This document shows positions 41,361 through 52,300 of a stretch of DNA of 64,000 nucleotides, piece after piece (position 1 is the first letter of the stretch; every line of letters starts with the position of its first letter). The notes below the pieces were generated by a model. The model was not told where the DNA came from, searched no databases, and was given only the letters and a program-made list of their open reading frames with translations. Source of the DNA: Actinacidiphila oryziradicis (GTDB taxonomy: Bacteria > Actinomycetota > Actinomycetes > Streptomycetales > Streptomycetaceae). Made by a program: the position numbers and the translations under genes. The stretch spans positions 60,503-124,502 of the forward strand of contig NZ_SUMC01000014.1 of assembly GCF_005047355.1 (NCBI RefSeq), read 5' to 3'.

Positions 41361-44300
41361 TGATCGCTCTCCTCGTCGTCGTCCGTCGGTCCCGTCGTCC
41401 AGGCCACGACGTAGTCCCTGTCCGGCAGTCCGGGGGGATTGCCGGTCTGCTCGCAGCGCACGGGGTAGGCGCGTTCGAGGCGTCCTGAGACCAGCAGCCG
41501 GTCCGGGGCCGCTTCGAGCACGGAGAAGTCCCTCGGGCGCCCTCCGAAGCCGGTGCCCTCCGCCTTGGCGACCGCTTCCTTGGCGGCCCAGAAGCGTGTG
41601 AACCACAGCGCCTGGGACTCTCCGGTGGCGGCGCACCGGGCTTGCAGGAGCTTGAGCTCCTCCTCGCCGAGGGCGGTGGCAAGGGTCTCCGCGTCGCGCC
41701 CGGTGACCTCTTCGATGTCGATTCCGGGCCCCGGGCCGGGGACATGCGGTCGTACGATCGCGACCCCGGCCTCCGCACGGTGCGCCACCGAGATGTCCAG
41801 CGGGGGCAGTGTGCGGCCGTGCAGGCCGGTGACGTACGGGCGGCCCTGCTCGTCGTTGAGCACCCGGATCTCCGCCGGGAAGACGGGCCCCTCGCCGTGG
41901 TCCCACAGCCACTGCCGCACCGCGTCCTTGGCGGCGATCCGGCCCAGCAGCCACTGTCTGCGGCCGCGCGGGGCATGTTGTTCGTACGCGGACCGCTCGG
42001 CGCCGCTGAGGGAGTTGCGCATGATGAGGTCACGCGAGGCGAGGTCGGGCCAGCGCTCGTGGCAGAGGGACCAGCCGCCGGGCCGGGCGCGCGAGAGCGT
42101 GTTGCGTTCGGGGAAGCGCTCGACGGGCTTGGTCTGCGGGTCGTTGTCGAAGCGGCGGTCCTGCCAGCCGGTGAGTTCCGCCCACACCTCGCCCTCGACG
42201 ACCAGTTGTATGTCGGCTTCGAGCACGGTGTCGGTGAGGGAGGCGATCCTCACCAGGCACTCCATCTCGGTCCCGGGGCGCGGGTGCGGCCCGTAGAAGC
42301 GCATCTGCCGCATCTGCACGGGGAACACCACGGTCCGCTCGGTGCGGGTCGCCATGATCCAGTACCCGAGGACCTGGCCCACGTTGTCCAGCAGAGCGCC
42401 GGGGGCGGGCGGTGCGGTGAGCACGGCGCGAACGTGGGAGTCGCCGATCGCGGTGAGCTCGGTGACCCCCTGGAACGCCGGTCCGTGGAACATCCAGCGC
42501 TCGCTGTAGAGCTGGGCCGCGGTGTGCTCGGGGGTGCGTTCGGAGGCGGGGTCCGTCCGCCAGGGGGCGGGCAGCGCGTCCGGGTACCGGGCGGCGAGCT
42601 CGACCGTTGCGCGGGCGCGGGGGCCGAAGGAGACCGCGAGACGGCCGGGGCCGTCGGCCACGGCTGTGACGGTCACGTCGACGGGCGGGGTGGCGGTCAG
42701 CCACTGGTCGAACCGGGCGCTGTGCACCGCGACGGCCCTCATGCCGGGTGCCGCCTGCTGCGCCGCTTCCATGATGTGGTGGACGATCGTGGTGGCCGGG
42801 ACCACCGGCCAGCGGTCGGCCACGTCGGGCCAGCCGGGCCGCTGCGGGAAGAAGCAGTGGTCGAGGAGGTACGGCATCGTGTCCGGGGACACGTGCACGA
42901 CGGTGCGCCATTCCTGGCGCTGCCCGGGCGCGGCTACGGGCACCGGGGCGCCGGGCAGTGCGTCGGCCGGCCTGGTCCGGGCTGCCGGCGGGGCCGGGGA
43001 ATCCTGCGCGGTGCGGGGTGCGCCTGGCGGCGCGGCGCCAGGCCAGGACCGGGATGCCTGCGAGCCGGCCGGCGCGGCCCGGGAGGCGGCAGGCGCCCGA
43101 GCCGAGGCCGAGGCCGGAACCATGGCATTGTGGCGGCGGCTGCCCGCGGCGATCAGCGCCGCGGCAGTGTCCGCGGTGTCGCGCAGCAGGGCGCTCAACT
43201 CGGCGGCGGCCGGGAAACGTCCGGCCAGCGCGTCCAGCGGCGAAGGGGCACCGGCCGGGAAGGCCGCGGCGGCCAGGACAGGGGCACTCCCCGGCAGGAG
43301 AGCACCACCCGGTGCCGGAACGCCGCCCGGGACCAGAGCGCCGCCCGGGACAGACGCACCACCCGCGACCGGAACACCCCCCGGCAGGGGCGCACCACCC
43401 AGCTGGGGAAGACCGCCCGCGGCCAGAGGGCCCCCCGCGCCTCCCGCCACAGCAGCCCCGCCCGACACGGGAAGGCCGCCGGGGACGGCAGCATGTGCCC
43501 TCACGGTAACGCCGGCCGGGACGGCAGCACGTCCCGCTACGGGGACATCCTGCAGGGCCAGGGCAGCGGGCGTACGGCCACCCGACAGTCCGGCGCGCAG
43601 GTCGGCGAGGGTCTGGCCGCCGAGGGAGACGAGCGCGCCGCCCAGATCGAGCCGTACCGGCGGCCGGGTGGCGGCCGGCCGGGCCGCGCGGACCGGGCCG
43701 GCGGAGCGGGCGGGAGCCAGGCCGGGAGCCACCGCCGCGCCCTCCGTCCACAGCGCGGTCGCCACCCGGCGGAGCTGGGCGAGGCCGGTGCGGTGGGGCG
43801 AGTTGGCGGCCACCACCAGGTGGTCCCGGCCGCCGAGGGTGTCGCCGATGAGCGAGCCGAGCTGCCCGGTGCCGACCTGGACGAAGGCCCGGTGTCCGGC
43901 CGCGTACATGGCCTCGATGAGCTGCCGGAAGCGGACCGGCTCCAGCAGGTGTCTGACGAACAGCTCGCGCACCGCGGCCTCGTCCTCGGGGTACGGCGAC
44001 GCGGTCGTCCCCGACCACAGGGGGACGGTCGGCGGGTGCAGCCGGAACCCGTCCGCGGCGTCCGTGATGGGCCCGAGGTAGGGCGCCAGCATCGGGGTGT
44101 GGAAGCCGGACTGGAAGGGCAACACCTGGCTGAGCACGCCTTGGGCACGGAAGGACCGTACGAACTCATCGACGGCGGCGACCGGCCCGCACACCATCGA
44201 CTGGCTGGGCGCGTTGTCGTGGGAGAGCACGATTCCGGCGTCCGCCCACCCGCCGAGCTCGGCCAGCACCCGCTCGGCGGAGGCGCCGATGGCACCGAAG

Positions 44301-46378
44301 GCCAGGCCGGGGACGGTCACGGTGTCGGGGTCGAACGACGCCATGAAGTCGCCGACCGCGTCCCCGGAGTACACCCCGGCGGCCACCATCGCCGTCCACT
44401 CGCCGACGCTGTGGCCGGCCACCGCGTCCGGGACGATGTCCATGCGGCGCAGCGCGCTGTCGAGGAGCCGGCCGACGCCGACGACACCGAAGCCGTGCCT
44501 GCCCACATCGCCGACACGGGCCTGCTCGCCGGACCGGGGGGACGCGGGGGCGGCCAGGCCGAAGTGGCCGGCGATGTCGTCGACGCGGGGCTCGAAGTCG
44601 CCTTCGAGCCCGGGGAAGACAAAGGCCAGCTTCCCTTCGGAGCTCCCGAGCAACGGGCTCGGGGTGAACCAGACGTCACCGCGGCCGCGCCAGGCGCGGC
44701 CCCTGGCGACCGCCCGGCGGGCCAGGGCGAGCCGTTTGGCGGTCGGGTCGACGATCCCGAGCCGGGTGCGGCCCGCCTGCGGATGCGTACGCTCCGCGTC
44801 CAGGCCTGCGGCGAGCACTGCCGGGTCGTCGGCTTCCAGCAGGGCGGCGAGGTGCGCGGGGCTGTCTGCGGCGAGCATGAGCACCCGCTCCGGCTCGGCG
44901 ACGGCGACAGCGGCGGTCACGGTGGCCGGGGCAGTCGGGAAGCCGGGCGAGGCCGTCGCGCCGGGTGCCTGCTCCAGCACGACGTGGGCGTTGATACCGC
45001 CGAACCCGAAGGCATTGACGGCGGCTCGGCGGACCGGCTGGGCCGCGGTGGTCTCCCAGGGTGTCGCCTTGTCGAGCGGACGGAAGCGGGTGGCCGCGAG
45101 TGCGGGGTGGGGGTCGTCGCAGTGGAGCGTCGGCAGGAGCATCCCGTGGTGGACGGCGAGGGCGGCCTTGACCAGGCCCGCCACTCCGGCGGCGGGCATG
45201 GTGTGGCCGATCATCGACTTGACCGAACCGATCACCGGGCGGTCGCCGTCGGCGCCCGGTCCGAACACATCGGCGAGGGTGGCCAGTTCGGCCGCGTCCC
45301 CGGCGGGGGTCGCGGTGCCGTGGGCCTCCAGCAGGCCGATGGAGCCGGGCTGCGAGGGGTCGAGTCCCGCCGCCCGCCATGCCTGGCGTACGGCGTGCGC
45401 CTGGCCGCCGGGGTCGGGGTTGACAAGACCGGCGGCGCGGCCGTCGCTCGCCACGCCGGTGCCCCGGATGACGGCGTAGATCCGGTCGCCGTCGCGTTCG
45501 GCGTCGGCCAGCCGTTTGAGCGCCACCACACCGGTGCCCTCGCCGATCAGGATGCCGTCGGCCCCGCGGTGGAAGGGACGGATCCGCTGGCTCGGCGAGA
45601 GCGCGCGGAGCTGGGAGAACACACTCCACAGCGTGATGTCGTGGCAGTGATGGACACCCCCGGCGAGCATCAGGTCGCAGCGGCCCGAGGCGAGTTCGCC
45701 GACCGCCTGGTCGACGGCGACCAGCGACGAGGCGCAGGCGGCGTCAATGGTGTACGCCGGGCCGCGCAGGTCGAGGCGGTTCGCCACCCGGGAGGCCGCG
45801 AGGTTGGGCACCAGGCCGATGGCCGACTCCGGGCTGTCGGGCCCGAGGCGCTCGGTGAACGCCTCGCGGACCCGGTCGAGCTGACCGCGGTCCAGGTCGG
45901 GCAGCAGTTCGCCAAGGGTGCGCACGAGTTGGCCGGCGGTGCGCACCCGCTGGTCGAGGCGGACCAGGCCGGGGGTGAGATAGCCGCCCCGGCCGAGTAC
46001 GACGCCGATCCGGTGCCGGTCGGGCAGCCGGTCCTCGCCGCCCGCGTCGGCGATGGCGGCGGCGGCCACGCTCAGAGCGATGAGCTGGTCGGGTTCGGTG
46101 CCGGCCACCGAGTTCGGCATGATCCCGAACCGGGTGACCTCCACATTGGCCAGGTCGTCGACGAATCCGCCGCGCCGGCAGTACACCTGGTCGGCGACGG
46201 CCGGCCCGGTGGCGGAGCCCGGACGGTAGTAGTCCGCGTCCCACCGCCCCTCGGGCACGTCGGTGATCGCGTCCGCGCCGTCCAGCAGATTCCGCCAGTA
46301 CGCGTCCAGGTCGGCGGCGCCGGGCAGCAGCACCGCCATGCCGACCAGGGCGACCGGCGGTAGTTGACGGTCCGTCAT
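41357..46378 (-). CDS. Iterative type I synthase: KS-AT-DH-phosphopantetheinyl transferase
   Basis: 1673 aa. KS (~8-470) with Cys215 in DAACASSL, His353 in EAHGTA and His392 in GHTMPAAG, so it is a complete condensing enzyme, not a chain-length factor. AT (~585-880) with Ser657 in GHSVGEW and FQSGFHTPM. A linker at ~955-1040 is made of Pro-Gly-Gly repeats. A dehydratase-like double hot-dog (~1157-1410) has His1174 (YLLDHCFF) and Asp1331 (LLDNVGQVLGYW). The C-terminus (~1470-1665) is a 4'-phosphopantetheinyl transferase with PGIDIEEV (Asp1554, Glu1556) and FWAAKEAVAK (Lys1600, Glu1601). No ACP of its own. Its ATG lies 1 nt after the stop of the first synthase. Confidence 0.92.
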   Translation of the reverse strand: MTDRQLPPVALVGMAVLLPGAADLDAYWRNLLDGADAITDVPEGRWDADYYRPGSATGPAVADQVYCRRGGFVDDLANVEVTRFGIMPNSVAGTEPDQLIALSVAAAAIADAGGEDRLPDRHRIGVVLGRGGYLTPGLVRLDQRVRTAGQLVRTLGELLPDLDRGQLDRVREAFTERLGPDSPESAIGLVPNLAASRVANRLDLRGPAYTIDAACASSLVAVDQAVGELASGRCDLMLAGGVHHCHDITLWSVFSQLRALSPSQRIRPFHRGADGILIGEGTGVVALKRLADAERDGDRIYAVIRGTGVASDGRAAGLVNPDPGGQAHAVRQAWRAAGLDPSQPGSIGLLEAHGTATPAGDAAELATLADVFGPGADGDRPVIGSVKSMIGHTMPAAGVAGLVKAALAVHHGMLLPTLHCDDPHPALAATRFRPLDKATPWETTAAQPVRRAAVNAFGFGGINAHVVLEQAPGATASPGFPTAPATVTAAVAVAEPERVLMLAADSPAHLAALLEADDPAVLAAGLDAERTHPQAGRTRLGIVDPTAKRLALARRAVARGRAWRGRGDVWFTPSPLLGSSEGKLAFVFPGLEGDFEPRVDDIAGHFGLAAPASPRSGEQARVGDVGRHGFGVVGVGRLLDSALRRMDIVPDAVAGHSVGEWTAMVAAGVYSGDAVGDFMASFDPDTVTVPGLAFGAIGASAERVLAELGGWADAGIVLSHDNAPSQSMVCGPVAAVDEFVRSFRAQGVLSQVLPFQSGFHTPMLAPYLGPITDAADGFRLHPPTVPLWSGTTASPYPEDEAAVRELFVRHLLEPVRFRQLIEAMYAAGHRAFVQVGTGQLGSLIGDTLGGRDHLVVAANSPHRTGLAQLRRVATALWTEGAAVAPGLAPARSAGPVRAARPAATRPPVRLDLGGALVSLGGQTLADLRAGLSGGRTPAALALQDVPVAGRAAVPAGVTVRAHAAVPGGLPVSGGAAVAGGAGGPLAAGGLPQLGGAPLPGGVPVAGGASVPGGALVPGGVPAPGGALLPGSAPVLAAAAFPAGAPSPLDALAGRFPAAAELSALLRDTADTAAALIAAGSRRHNAMVPASASARAPAASRAAPAGSQASRSWPGAAPPGAPRTAQDSPAPPAARTRPADALPGAPVPVAAPGQRQEWRTVVHVSPDTMPYLLDHCFFPQRPGWPDVADRWPVVPATTIVHHIMEAAQQAAPGMRAVAVHSARFDQWLTATPPVDVTVTAVADGPGRLAVSFGPRARATVELAARYPDALPAPWRTDPASERTPEHTAAQLYSERWMFHGPAFQGVTELTAIGDSHVRAVLTAPPAPGALLDNVGQVLGYWIMATRTERTVVFPVQMRQMRFYGPHPRPGTEMECLVRIASLTDTVLEADIQLVVEGEVWAELTGWQDRRFDNDPQTKPVERFPERNTLSRARPGGWSLCHERWPDLASRDLIMRNSLSGAERSAYEQHAPRGRRQWLLGRIAAKDAVRQWLWDHGEGPVFPAEIRVLNDEQGRPYVTGLHGRTLPPLDISVAHRAEAGVAIVRPHVPGPGPGIDIEEVTGRDAETLATALGEEELKLLQARCAATGESQALWFTRFWAAKEAVAKAEGTGFGGRPRDFSVLEAAPDRLLVSGRLERAYPVRCEQTGNPPGLPDRDYVVAWTTGPTDDDEESDQ

Positions 46379-46379
46379 G

Positions 46380-49300
46380 TCACCAGCCCGAGGAGGTGTA
46401 GACGACGGTTCCGGCCGATTCCTCGCCCCAGGCGAGTTCGCGCAGCAGGGCCGCGGTCCCCTCCTCGGGGTCGATCAGTTTGACCCCGCGCCTGGCGTAC
46501 TCCCGTCCGAGTTCCGGGCTCACCATGCCGGTGTGACCGCCGGTGGGCGCCCATGGGCCCCAGTGGACCGTCAGTGCCCGGTGGCCGGTACGAGCGGCCC
46601 AGGACGCGCCGAGGCTCTGCAGGGCGTCGTTGGCCGCCGCGTAGTCCACCTGGCCCCGATTGCCGAGGGCGGCGGAGATACTGCCGAACAGTACGGCGAA
46701 CGAGGGCCCGTTCGGCAGCTCCTCCAGCGCGGTCAGCAAGGTTCCGGCGCCGCTCACCTTCGTGCCGTACACCCGCTGGAAGGACTCGGCGGTCTTCTCC
46801 GCGATCAGCCGGTCCTCGATCACACCGGCCGCGTAGACGACGCCGTCGAGCCGGCCGTGTTCGGCGTGGATCTCCTTGACCGCCTGGAGCACGGCGTCCG
46901 CCTCCCGGAAGTCCACGGAGCGGTAGCGGGCCTCGCTGCCGAGTGCTTTCAGCTCCTCCAGGGTGGCGGCGATCTCGCGCTGGGCCAGGATCAGATCGGC
47001 GCTCCGGTTGATCTCGGCCGGCGACCCGCCGCCCGAACGGGAGGCGAGCACCGCCCGCAGTGCCGCGCGGTTGCGGGCGGCGGAGGTCGCCGGCTCCTCG
47101 GCTTCCGTCGGCGCGGGCGTCCTGCCGAGCAGTTCGATACGGCACCGGGAGGCCTGGGCGAGCGCGGCGGCGAACTTGGCGGTGATGCCCCGGGCCCCGC
47201 CGACCAGCAGCACCACGGATTCCCGGTCGAGGCCGATGGCAGCGGCCTCCGCCGCTCCGTCGCCGGCCGGTCCGGCGCCGGTGGTGCCGAGGGTTCCCAT
47301 CGGCGTCTCCACGAGCTCGAGGCCGTGGCGGCCGGCCGCGGTGCGCAGCACGACCGGGTCCCGGCCGGCTGCCAGCAGCTCGGCGAGCAGCGCCTCGGCG
47401 ACGTCCGAGGGCGCCCCGGCACCTCCGGGTTCCAGCTCGACGACCCGGGCGACGGTCTCCGGGTACTCGCGGGCGACGGTGCGGAAGAAACCGTGCAGTC
47501 CCGCCGACCGGAGGCCCGGGGAGTCGCCGTCGGCGGCCCGCACAGCGAGCAACCAGCGCGGGGTGCGCCGCAGGGCCGCCTGGAGCACGGGGAAGGCGTC
47601 GGGCAGCACCGGCGGCTGGGCGGTGGCCAGTGGGTCGAGATACAGCACCCCGTCGACCTGGCCGTCGTTCTCCGTGATCAGGTATTCCCGGTCGAAGGCC
47701 ACCGCGTCGGCCCCGTACGCGGCGAACCTGGTCGCGATCTCCCCTGCCGCACTGCCGCCGTCGCCGTCGCCGAGCAGGACGAACCGGTTTCCGGCGAGTA
47801 CGGAGGACAGGTCCGCTGTGCCGTCCGGCTGCTCCAGGAGTACCGGCCGGAGCTGGAACCGCTTCGGCGCCTCGCCGGTCACCGGCACCGGCTCCTGGGC
47901 CGCGGCGGCGCGCGGCAGGGCGGCCGGCGGTTCGGGCCGCTGAGGCTGCCCGGGCTCGTCGGGCTGCTCGGCGGGGGCTGCCAGCCGCGCGGCCAGCCAG
48001 CCGGTCACCGCGGCTGCGGTACGGGCCTTCGCCAGCTCCTCCAGCTCCGCGTCGTCCAGTCCGGCGACGTCCGTACCGCCCCCGGCGCCCAGCCGCTTGG
48101 CCAGTTCGCCGGCTATTTCGGCCCGCTTGATCGAGTCGATGCTCAGGTCCGCCTCGAGGTCGAGGTCGGGCTCGATCATGTCCACCGGATAACCGGTCCG
48201 CTCGCTGATGATCTCCAGCACCATCCGCAGCACATCCGCCTCCGTGACCGCCCCGGCGGCGGGGGCGGTCACGGGTTCGGGCTCGGGCTCGGGCTCGGGT
48301 ACCAGCTGCAGTACCGGCTGCGGGGCCGCCGGGAGCCCGGCCGGTACGGCCTGCGGGAAGGGGTTCACCGCCGCGGGCGCGAGGATCCGCTCCCCGGGCA
48401 CCCCGCCGAAGTAGGTGAGGAGTACGTCGCGCTGGGCGGCGACCATCTCCCGGCTGGTGCGCAGGAATTCAGAGATCAGCGCGTCTTTGCCGGCTGAGGC
48501 GTCGTCCGTGTGGTTCGTCGTCACAGTCATCTCCACGACTCGTCGGGCCGGTGCGAGCGCACCGGGGAGGAGTTCTCCGGCGGCGGTACGGACCAGCTGC
48601 CCGTCGACCGTCCAGCCGGGCCGCTTCGGCGCCCCTGTCCGGCCCGCGTCGACGGCGTCGCGTCCCTGGAACAGCCATCCGGTGCGTACCGGCAGGCCGG
48701 CCACGGCCAGTTGGGCGAGCGCGTCCAGGAAGCCCCGCAGGCCGCTGCCCCGGCGGGGCTCGCACACGACGGTGCGGTGGGGGCGGTCGCCGAGGATCTG
48801 GGCGACCAGCCGGGTGAGTACCGAGCCGGGGCCGGCCTCGACGAAGACCCTGGCCCCGGCCTCGTACATCGCCTCGATCTGCGCCACGAACCCGACAGGG
48901 GCGCCGATCTGGGCGGCGAGCTCCGCGCGGACCGCGTCGGGGTCATCGTGGTACGGGGCCGCGGTGCGGTTGGACCACACCGGGAACTCGAACGCGCGCA
49001 CGGGGCGGCCGGCGAGCGCCTCGGCGAACCGGTCTCCGGCGCCGGCCACCAGTGGGCTGTGGAAGGCGCAGGCCACGGGGATGCGCTTGGCGCCGTAGCC
49101 CGCCTCGCGCAGCAGCCGGACGGCGGTGCCGACCGCCTCCGTCGGCCCGGAGATCACCGTCTGCCGGGGCGAGTTGCGGTTGGCGATGACGACCGTCCCG
49201 GAGGGGTCCGCGTCGCGCAACGCCCGCCCGACGTCCTCGGCACCGGCCGCGACGGCGGCCATGGTGCCCGGGTCCTCGCCTGCCGCGGCGAGGATCGCCG

Positions 49301-52300
49301 CCGCCCGCTCGGCGCTCAGCTCCAGCAGCGTCTCCGGGGTGATCGCGCCGGCCGCGCACAGTGCGACCAGTTCCCCGTAGCTGTGCCCGGCCGCCATGTC
49401 CGGCCGCACTCCGGCCCTGGTGAGGAGGTCGTGGGCGGCCAGTCCCACGATGCCCAGGGCCGGCTGGGCGACCCGGGTGTCGGTGATCCCGGCCTGCTGG
49501 CGGTCCCTCCCGGCGTCGTCGAAGGCGGTCGGCGGGTACAGAGCGTCGGCGTGGTCCCGGCCGAGTTCCAGGTAGTGCTGGAGCTCGGGGAAGGCTATGA
49601 AAGCGTCCGCGAACATTCCGGGCCGCTGGCTGCCCTGGCCGGGGAAGAGGAACGCGACCTTGCCCTCGGCCGCCGCCGGCTGGTGCGGTCCGGCCAGGGC
49701 CTGCCCGGCGTCTGCCGTCGCCACGCCACCCCCGGCCGCCGGCCGGCCGGCTCCCACGGGCGCCGGGCCAGCCGCCGTGGGCCTCGGCCCGGCAGTCGCT
49801 GCGGCTCCCGCATGAGCCTCCCCCGGCGCGGGGAGCCCGGCCTGCGGGATCGGCCCGGCCGGCGTGTGGCGGATCCCCGCAGCCGGGCCGTCACCGCCCG
49901 CTGCGGCGGGTGCCAGTAACGCCGGCCGCTCCGCGGCCGCAGCCCCGGCGCCATCCTCGGGACGGGTACCTGGCACAGCGCCGGCCGCGGCCTCGGCAAC
50001 TGGCCCGCCAGGTCCCCGCAGCTGGTCGTGCGTGGACGACTCGACGACGCCGCGAGTTGCGGCCGGTCGCGCGGCGGCGGGAATTCGGCCCGAGCCGCCG
50101 GGCAGGCCACCGGTTCCCGCGGCCTGTCCCTGGCCGGCGAGGTGGATCCCAGCGGCCGGGTCGTGCTCGCCCGCCAGGGCCCTGCGCAGGGCGCCGATCA
50201 GTCCGTCGAGGTCCGTGGCGACGACCGCCACCTGGACCGGGTCGTGGCGGGCGTCGGAACGGCGGGACGCGCTGAGCGCGAGGTCGCGCAGCCGCCACGG
50301 GCGGCCGTCGGTCTCGGCGACCTTGACCAGGTCGTCGATGGCGCGGCAGGCCGCGGCCCGGTCCGTCCCACGGAAGGTGAAAAGCTCGGTGGGCCAGGTG
50401 TCCAGGCCGTGGGCCGGCGGGGTGGCGTCCCCGTGGGCGCGGAGCACCACGTGGAAGTTGGTGCCGCCGAAACCGAACGCGCTCAGCCCGGCGATCCGCT
50501 CGGCGGGCGGCGCCGCCCAGGGCCGCGCCTGCGAGTGGAAGGCGAACGGGCTGCTCTCCTCCTCCCACGCCGAGTTCGGCCGCTCCACGTGCAGCGTGGG
50601 CGGCTTGACGCCGGTGTAGAGGGCCAGGGTGGTCTTGATCAGGCCAGCCAGACCGGCGGCGCACTTGGTGTGCCCGATCTGCGACTTGACCGAGCCGAGT
50701 ACGCAACCGCCCGCTCTGGCACCGGCCTCGGTGAACACCTCGCCGAGAATGGACAGTTCGGTACGGTCGCCGACCACGGTCCCGGTGCCGTGGGCCTCGA
50801 CCAGGCCGACGTCGGCGGGCGAGATCCCCGCGTTGCGGTAGGCGCGCTCCAGCGCGGAGCGCTGCCCCTCGGGACGCGGGGCCGTCAGGCCGAGCGAGCG
50901 GCCGTCGCTGGAACTGCCCACGCCCTTGATCACGCCGTAGATCCGGTCGCCGTCCCGTTCGGCGTCGGTGAGCCGCTTGAGCACGACGCAGGCGACGCCC
51001 TCGCCCAGGGCGATGCCGTCCGCCGAGCTGTCGAAGGCCCGCGACCGGCCGGTCGGGGAGAGCGCGTGCACCGAGGAGAAGAGCACGTAGTCATTGATCC
51101 CGTTGTGGAGGTCCGCGCCACCGCACAGGACGACATCACTGGTGCCGCCGACGAGCTCCTTGCACGCGACGTCGACGGCGGCCAGCGACGACGCGCACGC
51201 CGCGTCCACGGTGAAGTTGGCCCCGCCGAGGTCGAGCCGGTTGGCGATCCGGCCGGAGATCACATTGGACAGCATGCCGGGAAAGGAGTCCTCGGTGAGC
51301 CGGGGCAGCTGCCCGTCCAGGCTCTCGGGGACCTGCCCGTAGTAGGACGGCAGCACCGCTCGCAGCGTGGCGGCGTTCGAGAGGTCGCTGCCCGCTTCGG
51401 CTCCGAAGACCACCGATGTACGGGAGCGGTCGAACGTACGGCCCTTGTCGCCGTATCCGGCGTCCTCCAGCGCCCGCCGGGCGGCCTCCAGGGCCAGCAG
51501 TTGTACGGGTTCGATGCTGCCCAGCGAGGTTGGCGGGATGCCGTAGCGCAGGGGATCGAAGGGGATCCGCGGCAGGAACCCGCCCCACTTCGACGGTGTG
51601 GCGCCGCCCGGCTCGTCCGAGTAGTGCACGGCGGGATCCCAGCGGTCTGCCGGGACCTCGCCGACGGAGTCGGTGCCGCTCAGGATGTTCGACCAGAACG
51701 CGGCGAGGTCGGGGGCCTGCGGGAACATACAGGCCATCCCGACGACGGCCACGTCCAGCGGCGCGGGCGGCGCCGGCTCGGCCTGCTCCCCGGCCGGGCC
51801 CATCCCCAGGCGCTCGCGGACCACCGCCGCCTGTCCGACGAGGAAGTCCGCGGCACCGGAGGCCACCGACCGGTGCAGTGCGCCGATAGTGGTGGTCACC
51901 GAGCGCAGCACGGCGACCTCTCCGGCCATGAACATGCCCTCAGCGAGCTGGCGGTCCTCGTCGACGGGCGCCAGTTCGCCGCCGCCGTCCCGCTCGACCC
52001 CCTTGCTGGCGATCCGCAGCCGCCCGACGTTGAGCCGCTCCAGCTCCTCCCAGATCCGCCGGTCGGGCACTCCCCCGGCCCGCAGCTCCGCCTCGATCAC
52101 CCGGTAGCCGTCGCTGAAGGGGCTGGGGACGCAACGGGTGGCGTGGCCGGGCGCGGTCTCCAGCAGCGTCGTCCGCGTCGCGGCCACGACCTGCTGCTGG
52201 AAGAGGGGCTGTACGGCCCCGCATCCGACCGCCTCTTCGGTGAACAGGTAGGCGGTTCCCATCAGTACGCCGACGGCGGCCCCGCGTGCGGTCAGCGGAG

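Noticed and set aside
41642-46363. A 1573-codon open frame on the plus strand opposite the second synthase
   Set aside because: It is the antisense of a gene with intact KS, AT, DH and PPTase motifs; its Gly/Arg/Asp-rich product has no recognisable motif and results from GC-rich third-position bias.
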